A stretch of 64,000 bases of DNA from Taenia hydatigena (lineage: Eukaryota > Platyhelminthes > Cestoda > Cyclophyllidea > Taeniidae), in contig JADWOT020000010.1 of the NCBI GenBank assembly GCA_036345935.2, positions 9,096,455-9,160,454 on the forward strand, read 5' to 3'. Shown in pieces: positions 25,331-38,451 of this stretch. The position numbers and the translations under genes are program-made. Under the pieces are notes generated by a model that did no database searches, was not told where the DNA came from, and saw only the letters and a list, made by a program, of their open reading frames with translations. Position 1 is the first letter of the stretch, and each line of letters begins with the position of its first letter.

Positions 25331-27655
25331 GGAGCATATTGAAAGGGAAGGAGAGGTAAAAATGCCTGAATGTGGCATTGCTGCACTTCAACGCTGCTAG
25401 GCAGTTATTGTGTGTGACAAAATGGACAAACGGGATGGAATTGGAGGTGTAGGCCTTTTTAGAAGTGAAAAAAGAGGAGGAGGTCGGGTTGAGTGCCTTC
25501 GAAAAGGTGGTTATCACCGGGTGAATTGCAAGTCACGTACTATGCCGAGACGAAACTGGCTACAATACGGCCACCCAAGTGACTGCGAGCAATATCGAGA
25601 AGAAAGCAAACATAAGCAAGGATAATTGCAAGTGGAGGAGGCAATGAAATTTTTGTGTTTGGTGAGTCATCGGCGAATATCAAACTGTAGACAAGTTGAT
25701 TGCGAGCATCTAGCAGCAGTGTATCCAAAATAAAGAAAATTAGCGGTGTTGAGAAAAAGAAGACAAAACGAGCTGGAAAATAGCGAACTAATGTGTGTCA
25801 CATATGTGACTGGAAGATGAATTGAGGAATAAGACTTGATGAATCGAGGGTATTATTGAACTAGAAGAATCCAAAATCTGTTTGGCAGTTGTTTGATACT
25901 TATCAAAATGTAATGGCTAAAAGAGGGGGGATTGGGGACTGGTAGGCGGTAGTGGTGTCAGTCACAAGGATGTATTTAGAGGGAAGAAGCAGTAGTATAC
26001 GTACAGCTGCGTGAATGTATGTATGATGCAAAAATAACAGGTAGTTGTGAGGTTTTAAGGGAAAAAAGTTAATTGGTATTGTATGTGTAAGTCGCATGTG
26101 TGTGGCGGTAGAAAAAGATGCGAAAACTGTGAGGTGAAATAACATTATCATCAGAGATAAGTAATTAGTTATAGGAATAAGTATCATAATTTGTTTAACA
26201 ATTTAACCTCTGTAAAAGAAAGTTGAAGGAAAGCGCATAAAATGAATGAATGCATATGCGAATGGATGGATAAGTGACTAAAACGTGCACTTAGTAGGTG
26301 CATGCAGGCGAGTGGATGGGTGAGAGGAAGTCAGAGGAATGGCGAAGGTACAGGGAAGTCAACTACCACGGAGACTACCATTTGGGGGTGTGAAAGAACG
26401 TGGAAAATAACAAGTATGGCATGGAAGAAAGAAAAGGAGAATTTAGGAAATAATAGTAAAAGTTTGTGCAAGGAGAGTGTATTGAAGGGGGAGAATGTGG
26501 AAAAAGGCAAATAGTAGGGGATAATAGGAGATAGGTGGTTAAGACCTACTCCGTTGTTGGTGAGCGCCTTTCGATCCACATCATCAAACGGGAACTGTTC
26601 TTGCTAAACAATTGGTATATGAAAAAAGATGCAACAAATAAATGAGAAACAGCGACGCTTGTAATGATTGTATGGATGGAAGAAAGAATTGGATGGAAGG
26701 AAGGCGAGCACTTGGCTGTCAATGTAGGCGGGCTAGGGGCGGGGCTGGAAGGGAGGGAGGGAGGAGAATGGAGTGGAGAATGCCGGGTAGAATGGAGAGG
26801 ATGGGGCGGTGATGAATTTGCATATGGGCGCATGTACGCATGAGTCTAGAAATAACAGTAATATTGGTAAGGTTTTGAAAGGCAAATGGTGAATCGGTAA
26901 AGCGAGTGTGTTGCACATGTAAAACAGTGAGATAAAATGGAAGAATTTTGAAGTAAAACATCATTGTTTAAATATATGTTTGTTGATTTTGAAGAAGTAA
27001 AGAAGTAAATAGGAGTTCAAAATGTTGCTTAAATAATGATTGAATGAAAGAAGGAAGGAAAGAAAATAATCAACTATCAATTGCCAAGACGAGAAGGAAC
27101 GCTGTAGGTATAATGATAATTACAACAATAGAGTTAAGGGAAGGGTAAGGAAAGTGTGAATGAATGTAACTTATGTGCAACGGTAGGAAAGCTGAAATGA
27201 GAAGTTATACGTAACGAAGCCATGGGAGTCGTGCAAACGGGAAGCACTGAGGCCCTTTATGATTGGGTGGTGGGGCACAGAAATAGTGGTGAGAGAGAAG
27301 GAGGAAGGAGAATGAGTCTAGTTTTACTTTTAAATGGAAAGGTCTCTTTAAATGCTAGTACTTTATAAATAGAAATGAGCATATAAAAAGAAAAACGAGA
27401 TACCTGCAATGAACGCAGAAATGAAGGACAGAAATAAAGAAGGCGAGAATGCATGAATGGGATGGGAGTAAAATTAGTTATTATCACTGGGGAAGCATTT
27501 GTTGCGAAGAAGATTGGAGGAAAAGAAAAAAGGAGGAGAGGAGGGAAAGAATGTTGCACGAGTAATGGGGTCGGGAGGGAGGTGAGGAGGAAAAGAAGGA
27601 ACGGGAAGTGTGAGAGAGAGAAAAAAGGCACGAGAAATAGTTGATAAACTAAAGT
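25330..27655 (+). other. Purine-rich strand-asymmetric block
   Basis: Hand counts of purines per 60-base line give 42 at 25,741, 42 at 26,281, 43 at 26,701, 46 at 26,761, 45 at 27,481 and 50 at 27,541. A control line at 20,101 gives 25, and the line at 27,661 just past the end gives 29. The block is built from imperfect GGA, GAA, GAAT and GGAT units, not one clean repeat. Minus-strand frames here, such as 27,257-27,631, are Leu/Pro/Ser/Phe-rich because the strand is pyrimidine-rich, so I do not call them genes. Confidence 0.65.
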
Positions 27656-27659
27656 TGAT

Positions 27660-28267
27660 TACGTACCTAAGCAGCCGTAAAGACAATATTTGGTTTTGAA
27701 GCTCACTTTAACCACCTGTGCTGTGAAAAGGCAGTTGACAACGAAAAGGATGTAACGTTTGATCAAAGTGTAGACAGTGCCGATAAGGAGTACTGTGGGA
27801 GCTTTAAGGCTCGGTGCAGAGATCATTAAATGCCAAAGACGAGGTGCACCTCTTGCTCTCAAGCTCCCCCTTAAAGGTAGCTGATTATGGACACAAGGTC
27901 GAGCAGACGAAATGCCTCTAGGCTTCATTGCTGATGTGGTGATAACACGTTCATTCTCTCATGCTTATTTGAATGTGTCTTCAGCCACCCAAGTTCATTG
28001 ATCTTCAAAAATCCTTCCGTTGTTGTAATGACGTCGGCAGATGTGGAAGGATATGCCCAAAGCTCGCAGGAAGAGTGATGAAAAACACAAAACCTAAGCG
28101 AGCGGAATGTGTATGCACCATGCTTGCATTCAGCGAATAGTGGGGCCAGGTCTGCCGGTATGGCCTGGAGGCTATCCGGATCGGCCAGAGCAATAAGGCC
28201 ACCCATGTAATCGAAGCCGAAATCGGCAGCCAAATTAACAAATACAAACAAACAAACAAACAAACAA
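27660..28267. mobile_element. GC-richer block ending in (CAAA)n; possible retroelement fragment
   Basis: Composition shifts sharply at about 27,655 to a balanced, GC-richer sequence that ends on the + strand in a (CAAA)n run at 28,245-28,267. A simple A-rich tail is typical of non-LTR retrotransposons and SINEs. On the minus strand a 115-codon frame starts at an ATG at 28,272, but its N-terminus is just the translated microsatellite. No reverse transcriptase or other motif is visible, so this call is inference. Confidence 0.25.
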
Positions 28268-28284
28268 TACATAGCCCCTTCCTC

Positions 28285-28565
28285 TTTTTAGCGTCGTCTC
28301 TGACCCTTCCTCTAGTGAACCTCCTGCGCCGGCCATCGCAGTGTAATCAGTGCTGGGAGGAACACCCACGAGCCAATTGTGTCAGCCAGCATAATTCGAT
28401 GCAACTGAGGCGGTACTTAACCACGCCCTTGGTTCCTCTTGGCAAATGAGCTGGGTCTAGAGAGTCGTCCGGCTTGGGAACTGAACTCAGAGTGGAGGAC
28501 TCTGCCGGTCATCAGCGTGTTTATAGAGAGACGCCGAAGCATCGGTCCCCTTAAGCAGATTTGGT
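28285..28565. repeat. GC-rich SINE-like block, unassigned
   Basis: A compact 280-bp GC-rich segment stands out from AT-rich sequence to its right. It has no clear frame and no exact pol III box pair. It could be a SINE or an untranslated exon. Confidence 0.2.
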
Positions 28566-28567
28566 AG

Positions 28568-31500
28568 AGAAATCTTTGAAACCAAACTTCTTCAGATTAT
28601 TTGCAGCTGGTTTTGCTGTCATTGTTAATAGCTTTCTTCCAGATCACTGAATGGGATACATGCTGAAAATAGATGCCATCCTCAGCCCTTCTGTTATAAG
28701 ATGCCAGAGATTCTCCCATCCGTAGCACACGTTTAACGGAACGACAAAATCTTGCTGATAACAAAAAAAGATCTCGCATATAGTTATTGTTGGCCTGTGG
28801 TGATTCAATTCGCTTAGATGAGGCGGCAACTTCATAACAGTCCATTTTGGTCTATTTCGCGGACCGCATATGATCTTCCCACCGAAACTTCTGCAGTGCT
28901 GTAAACTTTCTGTGCTCGTCAAAATATATTACAGGATCTGCTATGCAAATTGTGTTGCAAACAATGTTTTGGCGATGGTTTACTCCACGAAGTGTAATTT
29001 CCCGTTGATCCCGTCATAGATATTGTCACGGTTTCCCTTACACCGAAATTTTCTTTTAATAATAAACAAAATCATTGTTTGCATCCTCATTGAGATTCTA
29101 ACTGTTCTAATGCAGTACAGAAGTACACCTCTGTGCATGAACGACTACGTTCATTTGAAGAACACTTAAGCCACATGGGCACAGTGAAGCCGTGGCTTTT
29201 TGCGCCCTGATGGGCTCAAACACAGCACCCTAAGTAAACTCCATCCTATGTTGCTAACATTGCTTCTTCTTCTATTTAAATAACTTTTCTTTTCCTCATT
29301 GCTTTTCCGCCTCTCTTTTCGCTAAATATGCGCATATTTCTGCCTAATGTATTGTTCTTGTCTTTCGTTCACAATTGTTTTTCATTATTTGCTAGTTTCA
29401 ATTTGTTATGATGCTTTAGTTTATTTATAATCTCTGCGCAAGCATCCGCAGTTTTTCTTTCATTCATGGATAAAGCCGTAAATTGCTTGAACCCGTTTTA
29501 TTATATTTTATTGTCTTTTGTGGTTTCGTTTAATGATGATCATTCTAATATGTGAGTAAACTATATCACCATTCAATCGAATCTGATGTCCAGCACATGT
29601 GAAATGTTGCTGACGGAAAATAGATTCGGCGTTAACTAAGATGGCAGGTGATCGTTGACAAGCCATTTTAGGCGTGTAGGATTAAGAATGCAATGTTGTG
29701 CGTGGTTAATACGGTGTTCAAAGTTTTCCGCCTGACTACTTATCAATTTATAAGTTGCCACACGGTCAGGTAGATGTACAGGCGGAAGCCAATGAAGGAG
29801 TGAGTAGTGCCGGAGATGGATGCACGCAAAGGAAAGTAAAGTTATTCAAGTTCCAGAATCCAAAACAAACACAATCACAGCTCCCATGGGCGCAGCCTGC
29901 AGTCTCTGCAACAGGCACACAAGTTCACATTTTTCCTTTCCTCTACCCACATGACTCGGAGAATATGCAATAGGGCATAAATGCTAAGTTCAACTACGTA
30001 CTCGAAAGTCGAGACACGCACTCATTTGTGTAGAGGGACGAAAGGTACACAAAATCTCGCAGTACACAAAACATGACTCAAGGGGAGTGGGGACAGTAAA
30101 TCGGCTCTCCATTTCCCCTTGTCCGTTATTTGGCAATGGTTGTGGCTGGAGTGCACAGTTGCATTGTTATTAACTGTAAATGGACATTAGAAAAGAAAAA
30201 AGATAAAAAGAAATCGGCTCTGAAAATCATGCTAATAAGTTTGATGTGTGGATGAATATATATGTGAGAAATAACTCTTGCACAGGACCATCAACACCTA
30301 CGCAGAGCCACACATCTGACTGCGCTGACGGTGACATGAACAACTATGAGTCAAAATGGCTGCCATATCTACAGAAGGAGAGGAATTCATGTCTGAGTTC
30401 TTCCTGCTACTGGTGTTGGGAGATGTGGTGTCAGATGCAGCTGTTGTGTGACGTATGAGAAGAAGAGACCAAGGTGGGGTCCTCACCACATTGGAGATCC
30501 AAACGTTTGTCTGGAACAAAGTGCTGTCAAAAGCGATTAATCAAACGGCTTAATAGAAAGAAAAGAGTGAGAAGGAAGACGATGTGAGCTGAAGAAAATT
30601 CACCGAATCAAGGCTAAACAGCGAGCTAAGACAGTCTTGAGCGTGACAAATCAGGCTAAGAGCCCTCGAGTGATTCGTACGACTCCACCTCACCTTCTGT
30701 CTCTGTAGACATAGTACGGCTATATTCTAAACTGGTGTCAAGTTCGTACACCTTTACCCCGATGTTCGTCAACAACAGACTCACTCCATTGATGCTAGAA
30801 GCAAAAATACTTTAGCAAATCTGCTGACTACACGAGTGTTGGTGTCCGAGGGAAGCTCATGTAATAAGAGGTGGAAGTATGCATCACGTAGGACTTGCTT
30901 ATTGATTTGTAGAATGCATACATGGCCAAGTGGCAGACACATTCACTTACTCCACGGAGCTGGACTTCGATATAGGTAACTCTATTCCTAGCCGCATATG
31001 AATTAACAGGAACGGTGTAACACGTGCTTGCGTACGCCTGTGGTAGGTAAGTGGGTGGTGAAGATTGCCCAGGACGATGGGTGAAATCGTAGCCCCATAG
31101 TGAGTGTTGATGCACCTGAAGTATGGCTGCGCATGATCACAATTGCAGTAGAGTGAACAAGAGACATATTTTTAGAATGTCGTAAGTAAATGGTTACGAG
31201 AGTAGAGCCTCTGTGCAATCTGCAATGAGTAGTTTCTTGGGATAAAAGCATCCCCTACAGGCATCATTGGCTGTAGCACGTGTTCCAACAAAGTGATACT
31301 CTGAATCGTCTCAGGAATAATTTCCTTTCAACTCTGAAGAGATTATTTTGTCTGCCCTAATAAACATATTCTTGTGACCTCGGAGGGCCCATCTCTTGGT
31401 ATAATGTTAAGTACGTTCTACCGCATCACTCCCTACTCAGCTTATCCTGATTAGCTGTAATTATTCAAAACCGTGCTTAAGTGCTCTAACCCACACTACA

Positions 31501-33415
31501 TGGCCAAGATCAATCGGGGTGACAAGTGCGCGAGATTGACTCACCCACTTTCTTTGTCACGCGTCATCAACCGTCTTCCTATCGTGCAAACACCTGCATC
31601 CTACCCTCCTTGCCAGTAAGTAGCCGCCACCTCGGTCACTCTCGATCTCTTTGGCGATAACTTCGCAACAGCTCCATTCCAGCATATCAGGCCACTTGTT
31701 TACTAGATTCGATATGCAGCACCTGATGCACCATGGTTTCCAATTTGTTACAGCAGTCAGTGGAGAGGTATTGAAGAACTCAGGGCTCTGAAGAGATTTC
31801 GCGAGGTGATCCATCTTTCTTAGCTCAATTTCATCGCCTTTATAATGACTGCTGCAGGCAGTATTTGATGGGTTGAAATAGTCTACAAGGTGACTTCTGA
31901 ACCATCTCTGTAGAATCGCAAAGGATCCGCCAAATAAATTATGCAGTCGTAGAAGTCACACGCATGTCCATTTCTTCTTGAATAATGTACTGCTCTATCG
32001 TCAACAGGGTTAGCAGCATAGGTATAACCATGTTCATGAGTGCAATGAATGCGCAATGAAAACTTTTTTCCCGAAGCTAGCATTGGAGGACCTAAATCTC
32101 ATCGCCCTTAAAGGTACTGATTTTCGAATCTCAACATCGCTTCCCTATTGTAACTCGGTAAAATGCAAAAGCATTTTTTGTTTGTTCGCGGCTTTTCACA
32201 AGACTGGATACGAAGTGTCGGTAAGGGCCATAAATTCCGTTTAAATATCATACAGCTTCAAAGGTATTGTGAAATGGTGTAGGTGGGGGCTGAGAAAAGA
32301 GCAATTGGCATAACCACTTTTCCAGCCAAGCTCGCGTACTAATGTGCTTGCATAGGACAGCATGGGATCGCGGTGTTGATAGAATCCACCTCCAACCTAG
32401 GATTACCACGCTGAGGCTCACCAACTCTCAGGTGTTGAGAAATTGACACGTTTTTAATGGCAGATCAGGAGAAGGATCAATAATATTACTCTAGGAGCTG
32501 TGTTACGCCTGAATCCTAATGAAAGTCTGCAATCGCGAATGACAAAATTGGGTAAGTGAAATCGAAATAACTAAATAGATGGTCAGGGACAAATATAAAG
32601 TAATAGGGATGGATGAGTAAAACACCATTGGAACAGATGCTACAACAGATGCTACCGTGGGTGCATTGTGTGGCAGCGATGTCAAGGTTTAAATAATCCA
32701 CGCCGTCGTTGGAGAAGAATCAGCTCCTTCCCCCGTCACAGAAGTAGAAGCTAAGTGCGCTTTTTGCATTTAACTCATGCATCTTGTCCTCTCGAAAGGT
32801 CGTTCGTGCCTGTCTGACCTCATAGCAATGTAGTTTACAAAGCGGCTGAATCGGTTTGCCTTATTCTTAATATTAACATTAAATTAATACAAGTCGGAAG
32901 GTTAGAAGTTGGTGCATCAAAATTAATCCATTTATCTGCCTAATTATCCGAAAAAAGTGATTTTGATGTTCTCTTTCTTTTGACTGCATTAATTTATGGG
33001 GCAGACCAAGAATTGATCATTTGCTCAACCGCTCATGGCAAGAATTGCATATAATGGGGATTAGTAGGATTGCGGACGGGAATATGAATTACACTTCTGC
33101 GTGGATAAAGTTAAAACAAAGGCCGTACTGCAGTCAATCTTGCTCAAAAGATCAATTTACCTCAAGTTCAGAGTTTGCGCTTAATGAGGCATATGGTGTT
33201 TCTCAAGTAGCGGAAAACAAGAAACTTACCTAATAAGACTGGTAAATAAATGACCGCATGAAGTTACAAAGTTGTGGACCTTGCCACCAAACATTCCGCC
33301 CAGGTTAATGCCGACAGTACCGTTCAGAATCCTAAATGAAGTAAGTCGTTTACACTTGTGGTTCTTTGTTAGGATCTAGCATTATGGTTAAATGGGTTGG
33401 GAGGCTGTCGAACAC
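28568..33415. other. Intergenic, no recognised gene
   Basis: Several ATG-started minus-strand frames of 60-95 codons occur, for example 28,597-28,845, 31,557-31,814 and 31,883-32,083. None shows a domain, a paired splice structure or a duplicate, so they remain possible exons at best. An AT-rich stretch at 29,260-29,620 is featureless. Confidence 0.4.
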
Positions 33416-33515
33416 NNNNNNNNNNNNNNNNNNNNNNNNNNNNNNNNNNNNNNNNNNNNNNNNNNNNNNNNNNNNNNNNNNNNNNNNNNNNNNNNNNNNN
33501 NNNNNNNNNNNNNNN
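33416..33515. other. Assembly gap of 100 N
   Basis: Exactly 100 N bases form a scaffold join of unknown true length. It lies just left of the first clear repeat-A homology (33,540 onward), consistent with assembly trouble in duplicated sequence. Confidence 0.98.
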
Positions 33516-34202
33516 ACAAAACGATGTGGGTGAGTGCTGTGGCGACAAGCATGGCTTCTTGCCCAAAAGCGCTCCAAGTGTTTCGTAACACTACTGCTAC
33601 CAGTTGCGATTCTCTACACATCATACACTACTTTACCGAAAATGGACATATCCGTGCGATGCCAAGCGCAGCAGGTTTTCGTGTATCTTTGGTGAATGAA
33701 CAGTCCATTGCATCGCAACCATTCACGAATGGCATTAAACCTTGCTCTTATATCCTTATTTCAAACAGGCATCAACCTCATTCAGTGGCATTGCTACCCC
33801 ACTCGTAAATATGCAATTGCTTTCGACGTTTACTACGCAGCAACGTGCAAATGCCAAAGCCACAAAGTCGACCGACATTGACGGACACAATATTACAGTC
33901 GCGAATAACGCGAAGGCAGCAACAATATCACAGACACACTCTCATTCCCAAGGTGAGTCGGTGAAGTGCTGAGAAGTGAAATGGCATAGTGCGATCGGCT
34001 AGAAGCAGTGAAGCAGGTCACTTCACCCGCCAGAACCAAACTAGTGCGGAAAGGATAGAATCACAGTGTTGTTTACTAATACTGTGACTTGATACACGGT
34101 GACGAATGAAGAGACATGATACAGCGTAACTAGTGTGCTCACTGTTCAAACAATTTGGGATTCAGATATTTTCGTGCGCCTCATCTTTGTATCTTGTAAA
34201 AA

Positions 34203-34574
34203 ATGCAAGCCAGTAATAACAGTACAACTCCTGACATATTGTGCATCATAAACAATCTACCAAGTAAAAAGCTGACGATTTTGTTGTACCGGGACTTGGC
34301 GTCGCTCTGGTTTACAGTGGACACCCTTCCTCTAATGTCATTACGTGCGCTTATTAACCACAAACAAAACCTTTACTCACGTATCTGCATGCACTGCTAC
34401 AGCAACTGGGTGAGCACAACGAAATCTGATTCAGTTACAGCAATGCTTTTGCTTGCAGTCATGGCAAACATGAAATTAATGAGTACTACACAATTTGATG
34501 CACCTGGGGCTCCTCAAGCAGGAGAGTCGGTGGAAATGAGGGATCCTTTTGGCTCCCAAGGGCCAAGAATGTAA
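34203..34574 (+). CDS. Possible receptor-like membrane protein fragment
   Basis: A 123-codon frame starts at an ATG and has an N-terminal NNST glycosylation sequon. A hydrophobic stretch DLASLWFTVDTLPLM could be a transmembrane helix 2. An ICMHC motif follows, then a second hydrophobic run (SVTAMLLLAV). That layout recalls helices 2 and 3 of a rhodopsin-family receptor. A first helix, a DRY motif and all later helices are absent. A donor-like TGG|GTGAGC lies within it. It may be a relic exon, and chance cannot be excluded. Confidence 0.22.
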   Translation: MQASNNSTTPDILCIINNLPSKKLTILLYRDLASLWFTVDTLPLMSLRALINHKQNLYSRICMHCYSNWVSTTKSDSVTAMLLLAVMANMKLMSTTQFDAPGAPQAGESVEMRDPFGSQGPRM

Positions 34575-35324
34575 AGCTTCTGATTGCAACAGACTCAGAC
34601 ACACCCAATGCAGCAGATGGACTCAAAACCATACTTCCGCTGAAGTGAGAGTCCGCTATACTACCTTAATAGAGTCAGCAGAGAGGTGAACGCACAATCC
34701 AATTGAAGCATAAATAATGGCATGAGAAACGTAATAACTAAGGGAGTGTCTGGAGTGGGATGATACGCTTTCCTTTACTGATCCCTTCATTGGTGGAGGA
34801 CTGGTCCGCATCTTGGCGTTGTCGAAATTGGAACAAACACAGTCCTATAAGTAGCACGATGGCATTGAGACTACAATATATGATCACTTTGCTTTCTTTG
34901 AAGGACAGCTATCCCCCTGCGCATCCATGATCTTCAAATCGCAACATATGTTGCATAGAACTTGCAGCGTTTTACAATGATTTGATTGAAATATACTTGA
35001 TCGAATTCATGTAAACGAAATGCTTGTTTCCTAGTCATGGATTTAATCTTCTGGTTGAGCGTATTTGTTGCGATAAAAAGTAAAATAATAAAGGGCGCTA
35101 AAGATGATGAGACTCATTATAAAGAAAGCAAGTAATATAGAAATATGTTTGTGGCTAATGCTGTGGATACTTCGCCATTTGGCGCACCTCAGTCTGGAAA
35201 CATGAGCAAAGTCCTCCTTCTCTTCACGTCTCCTTGTAATACTTCACTTGCTTCACTGTGCCTTTTGGTAGTGTTTGCTTAAAGTGGTTGTGATGCCCAC
35301 GCCGCAGAGGCTGATCTGAGCAGT

Positions 35325-35555
35325 ATGCCAGTTGCCTTATTTTTTTTCCTTTTTCTTAACACAATTATTCTACCCTGGTGTTATGCCCTCCATTTCCCTC
35401 AAGAACGCCCAGAAACGTTACACTACCTTCCTCAGTCATGGGTCACCCAGTCGATTTGCTTGTTCAAAGCTCTTCATTCAAAGCAGCTGATTGCGTTCAG
35501 TCAACCAACCACCTCCACCATCAAGGCCGTGGACATTGCTGTAGGTGGGTTTTAA
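35325..35555 (+). CDS. Short frame with signal-peptide-like start
   Basis: From an ATG at 35,325 the frame begins MPVALFFFLFLNTIILPWCY, a convincing hydrophobic signal-like core. It continues for 76 codons, and GTAG|GTGGGT near its end could be a splice donor. There is no domain. The same T-rich DNA could instead be the polypyrimidine tract of an acceptor (CCCTCAAG near 35,402), so coding status is doubtful. Confidence 0.18.
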   Translation: MPVALFFFLFLNTIILPWCYALHFPQERPETLHYLPQSWVTQSICLFKALHSKQLIAFSQPTTSTIKAVDIAVGGF

Positions 35556-37418
35556 AAGGAACAAAAAATTGCCTCCGGCTCTCCTTGTGAGTCAGGTAGG
35601 GGTTGATGCGATACAGCTAAATTCGTTGTGCAATGATTAATTTGGTGTGGAGCCACCAGAAGACAAGCTGCTACTTATGAACTGCACTTCTGCAAAGGGC
35701 GCTCACGACAGTCATTGTTGTAATCAGTTAAGCAAAAAGGAGGAATATTCTCTTGTTGAAATGTGACTGCATTTATGGGATGCATGGCTTTCCATACGGA
35801 TGACATTAGCTCATCAAAACCTTATTCTAGCCCTTACGCAGTGTAAGCAAAACGCAATATACGACTCATTGCTACTTGAGAACGCGAAGGAGAAGGTATG
35901 ACTTAAGTTTAAATTAAGAACAATGGGATGAAATGATTCTCTGTGCTGCTTGACATAGCAAATATGGCGGCAAACAGACCACAATGAAAGGCGCATTATT
36001 TTGCTCTGGCCAATGTGAAGGCGACTGCGCTGAGACGTTGGTGAACTGGAAAAACGCAACATTCTCCATTGACTAGCTGGCGAGAAGCTCAATCTAGACA
36101 CTTTGGACTGACTATTTTCATGGCTGTTCAATGAAGCTATGCATGGCGCCAGAGCACTGCCCCTCATCGTTTTATGACTTAATCGACAAATCGGTCAAGG
36201 ATCAAAATGCGCTGAGCTCATTTCTTGGCCCCTGTGCAAATTATCAAAATCTTGGCTAACAGCGCATGGCTGATCCGTTAGCCGCAGTATAAGATGTGGG
36301 ATAATGAAGCGGCCTAGGACTTGACAAGTTATATGAAACAGCAAAACTCCAATGGGTATGCCGTGGTTAGGAGCTTCATTTTAATTGCGTTTATTTTAAT
36401 AACAGGCTTAAAAGAAAAGCTGTTCATGTATGGCTACTCAACAGAAATAGAAGATTTTTCTGTTGCTGTTTATTCTACAGATTCGTTTTGTAGAGTGTCT
36501 GTGACGTGACACAATAAGTGTTAGAGCTGCTTTCTACCTCACAAACAAATTTGCCTGCTATGGAATTCCTACTCTCTTATGGAAGTAGAGAAGCGATTCC
36601 AAAGTGGCCGCTGAGATATCACAGGACTCAACGGTGATTGTGGCTACCAGACAGTGCATGAATGGTAGAAGGGTGAAGTCGATTGAACACATCACTGTTT
36701 AGTTTTAGCGAAGCGGGTCAGTCAAAATGCAGTGGAAATTTAAGCATTGAGAAGTACGCATATTCGCTTTGGACAAACTGAAGGTGTGACTGGGTTGCAG
36801 CAAATCTGTGCAAAGAAGTGAGGAGGGGATATCGGCAAGTGGAACATAAGACTCGCCTGTTTGTCTGATTGTACTTAGTAGATTAGCAAATAGGAAGTGG
36901 GAATGTTGGATAGTAACACGGGCGCATTAATCGAATTCTGAAATGAAATTCCCAAATCATTGCGTGCGTTGCCATTCATAATGGTAGAGCAAACAGCTAA
37001 GGGTATCTGACAAATTTATGCTTAGTTATTTTTATTTCGAATGAGAGAATTGTACTTCCCGAGAGACCACATTTTATTTCAAATGCCAGTCTTAGCAAAT
37101 TTGTTAAACAGAGGTACACACTGGGGCCGCAGACATTTTATGTCAATTTCTAAACTTCTAGTCGCGTTCTCGCAGAGATGTGTGAACTTCCTCTTCAGGT
37201 AGTCGTTGGCTGGCGAAGTCTCCAAGAGGCCTATGCATAACAGCACTGCTCTCGCTTATATTCACTAAAATGCATTTTGCCTCCCTTTGTCACAAAACTA
37301 CCCCGCATGCATGTGGCCCTCATAAAATGTGAATTTAGACTGTCAGGCAGAATGTGGAATTCTGCATTCGATTAGATGCCCGAGAAGTTAATCTCTCTTG
37401 TAGGGTGAGCAACAGTGA

Positions 37419-37455
37419 TGGCTGAGTAGATGGATCGAGATTCGGGTTCAAGTCA
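37419..37455 (+). ncRNA. tRNA-like pol III box pair, possible SINE head
   Basis: A perfect A-box match (TGGCTGAGTAG, 37,419-37,429) is followed 15 bases later by a B-box match with one mismatch (GGTTCAAGTCA, 37,445-37,455). The spacing is too short for a folded tRNA, so a tRNA-derived SINE or pseudogene is more likely than a working tRNA. Confidence 0.25.
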
Positions 37456-38451
37456 CCGCGAGCGATAAAGCAACTTTGTTTACCATCTGGATTTCATTAG
37501 AGCCTGACCACTAGCCAACTCAACTCGCCAATTGCCAATCCATTTACTTAATAAACTTTTGTAGTGCTAACAAAGAATTTAAAGTTTTTTTTCCTTTCTT
37601 CTTGATACACACCTCTGCTTCTTCAGTAAAAATCGTTTTGGATCACATATAACCCTACACATTCGCACACCACCTTCTCGTGTACTTTTATTTTCAACAG
37701 GCTAGCAAAACATAGGAAAATTTATTTTTAGTCTTTGCTTCTCAACAAGATGAGAAGGCGGGCTGCCAAAACAAATGTGATTAGTGATGACTGTACAAGA
37801 AGTACTGAAACACGCATTTAGGATGCAAAGGCTCTACACTATCGAATTCAATGTTTTGTGACTTCCAAACTGGCATTTAATAGGATTAGGTTGTTGGTAA
37901 TTGAGCCCACACAACATGCCGAGAGTGGAGGTTGATCGTGCCTTGGATCTAGAAGCAGCCGCTGTTATCTCCGTTACAGCTCACATTAACTACGCTGACA
38001 GTTGATCGGAAGCAGAATTTCCCTCTTTTCTGACCACTCGTTGCATCCAGCATCTAACCGATCAGCGCGCCTAGTTCCACTGTTCAGGATGGACATTTCG
38101 ATTATGTTTTGTTCACCTCAGGTCCACGAATCGACAACTTTAGCAAGGAGTCTGAAGACAAATACATTTTTCAATTAAACTCTTGCCTTTCGTTGTCAGC
38201 GGGGTCTATCATTCATGCAATATAAACAGTTCGAGTTTTACCGTATCCCGTGCACCTTTAAATGATCCCCTTTAGCGTAGATGCCTAATTATTCTTGCTC
38301 TCCAACGCAGACAGTCTATTCCACGCGATTTATGATTCACTGGGTGAGTCGACACACAAACCGGCCTATTAAGCTACTTGAATGCAATTCTGGGAGGGCC
38401 AATGAACCGCGAAGTTAAAGAGATAGCCAACCACTTTCTGTAATTCCGGTG

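Larger units (their letters stand above)
33540..38110 (+). repeat. Repeat A, longest copy
   Basis: Pieces of this stretch recur. 33,560-33,960 resembles 52,340-52,640 (TGTTTCGTAACACT and GACACAATATTAC landmarks). 34,540-34,990 resembles 59,440-59,915. 36,110-37,000 resembles 53,300-53,880 and 58,500-59,440. 37,740-38,110 resembles 54,190-54,560. The order is kept in the 53-54.5 kb copy, so this is one long dispersed element or a decayed gene-bearing duplicon. Its ends and mobility class are not clear. Confidence 0.6.

Noticed and set aside
27257..27631. Pyrimidine-strand frames rich in Leu, Pro, Ser and Phe
   Set aside because: They are produced by the purine-strand bias, which removes stop codons on the minus strand; no domain or start context.
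28245..28267. Regular CAAA units considered as a CRISPR-like array
   Set aside because: It is a plain microsatellite without spacers, in a eukaryotic genome.
29324..29339. Perfect 16-bp palindrome AAATATGCGCATATTT
   Set aside because: One such palindrome is expected by chance in a window this size, and nothing around it suggests a site.
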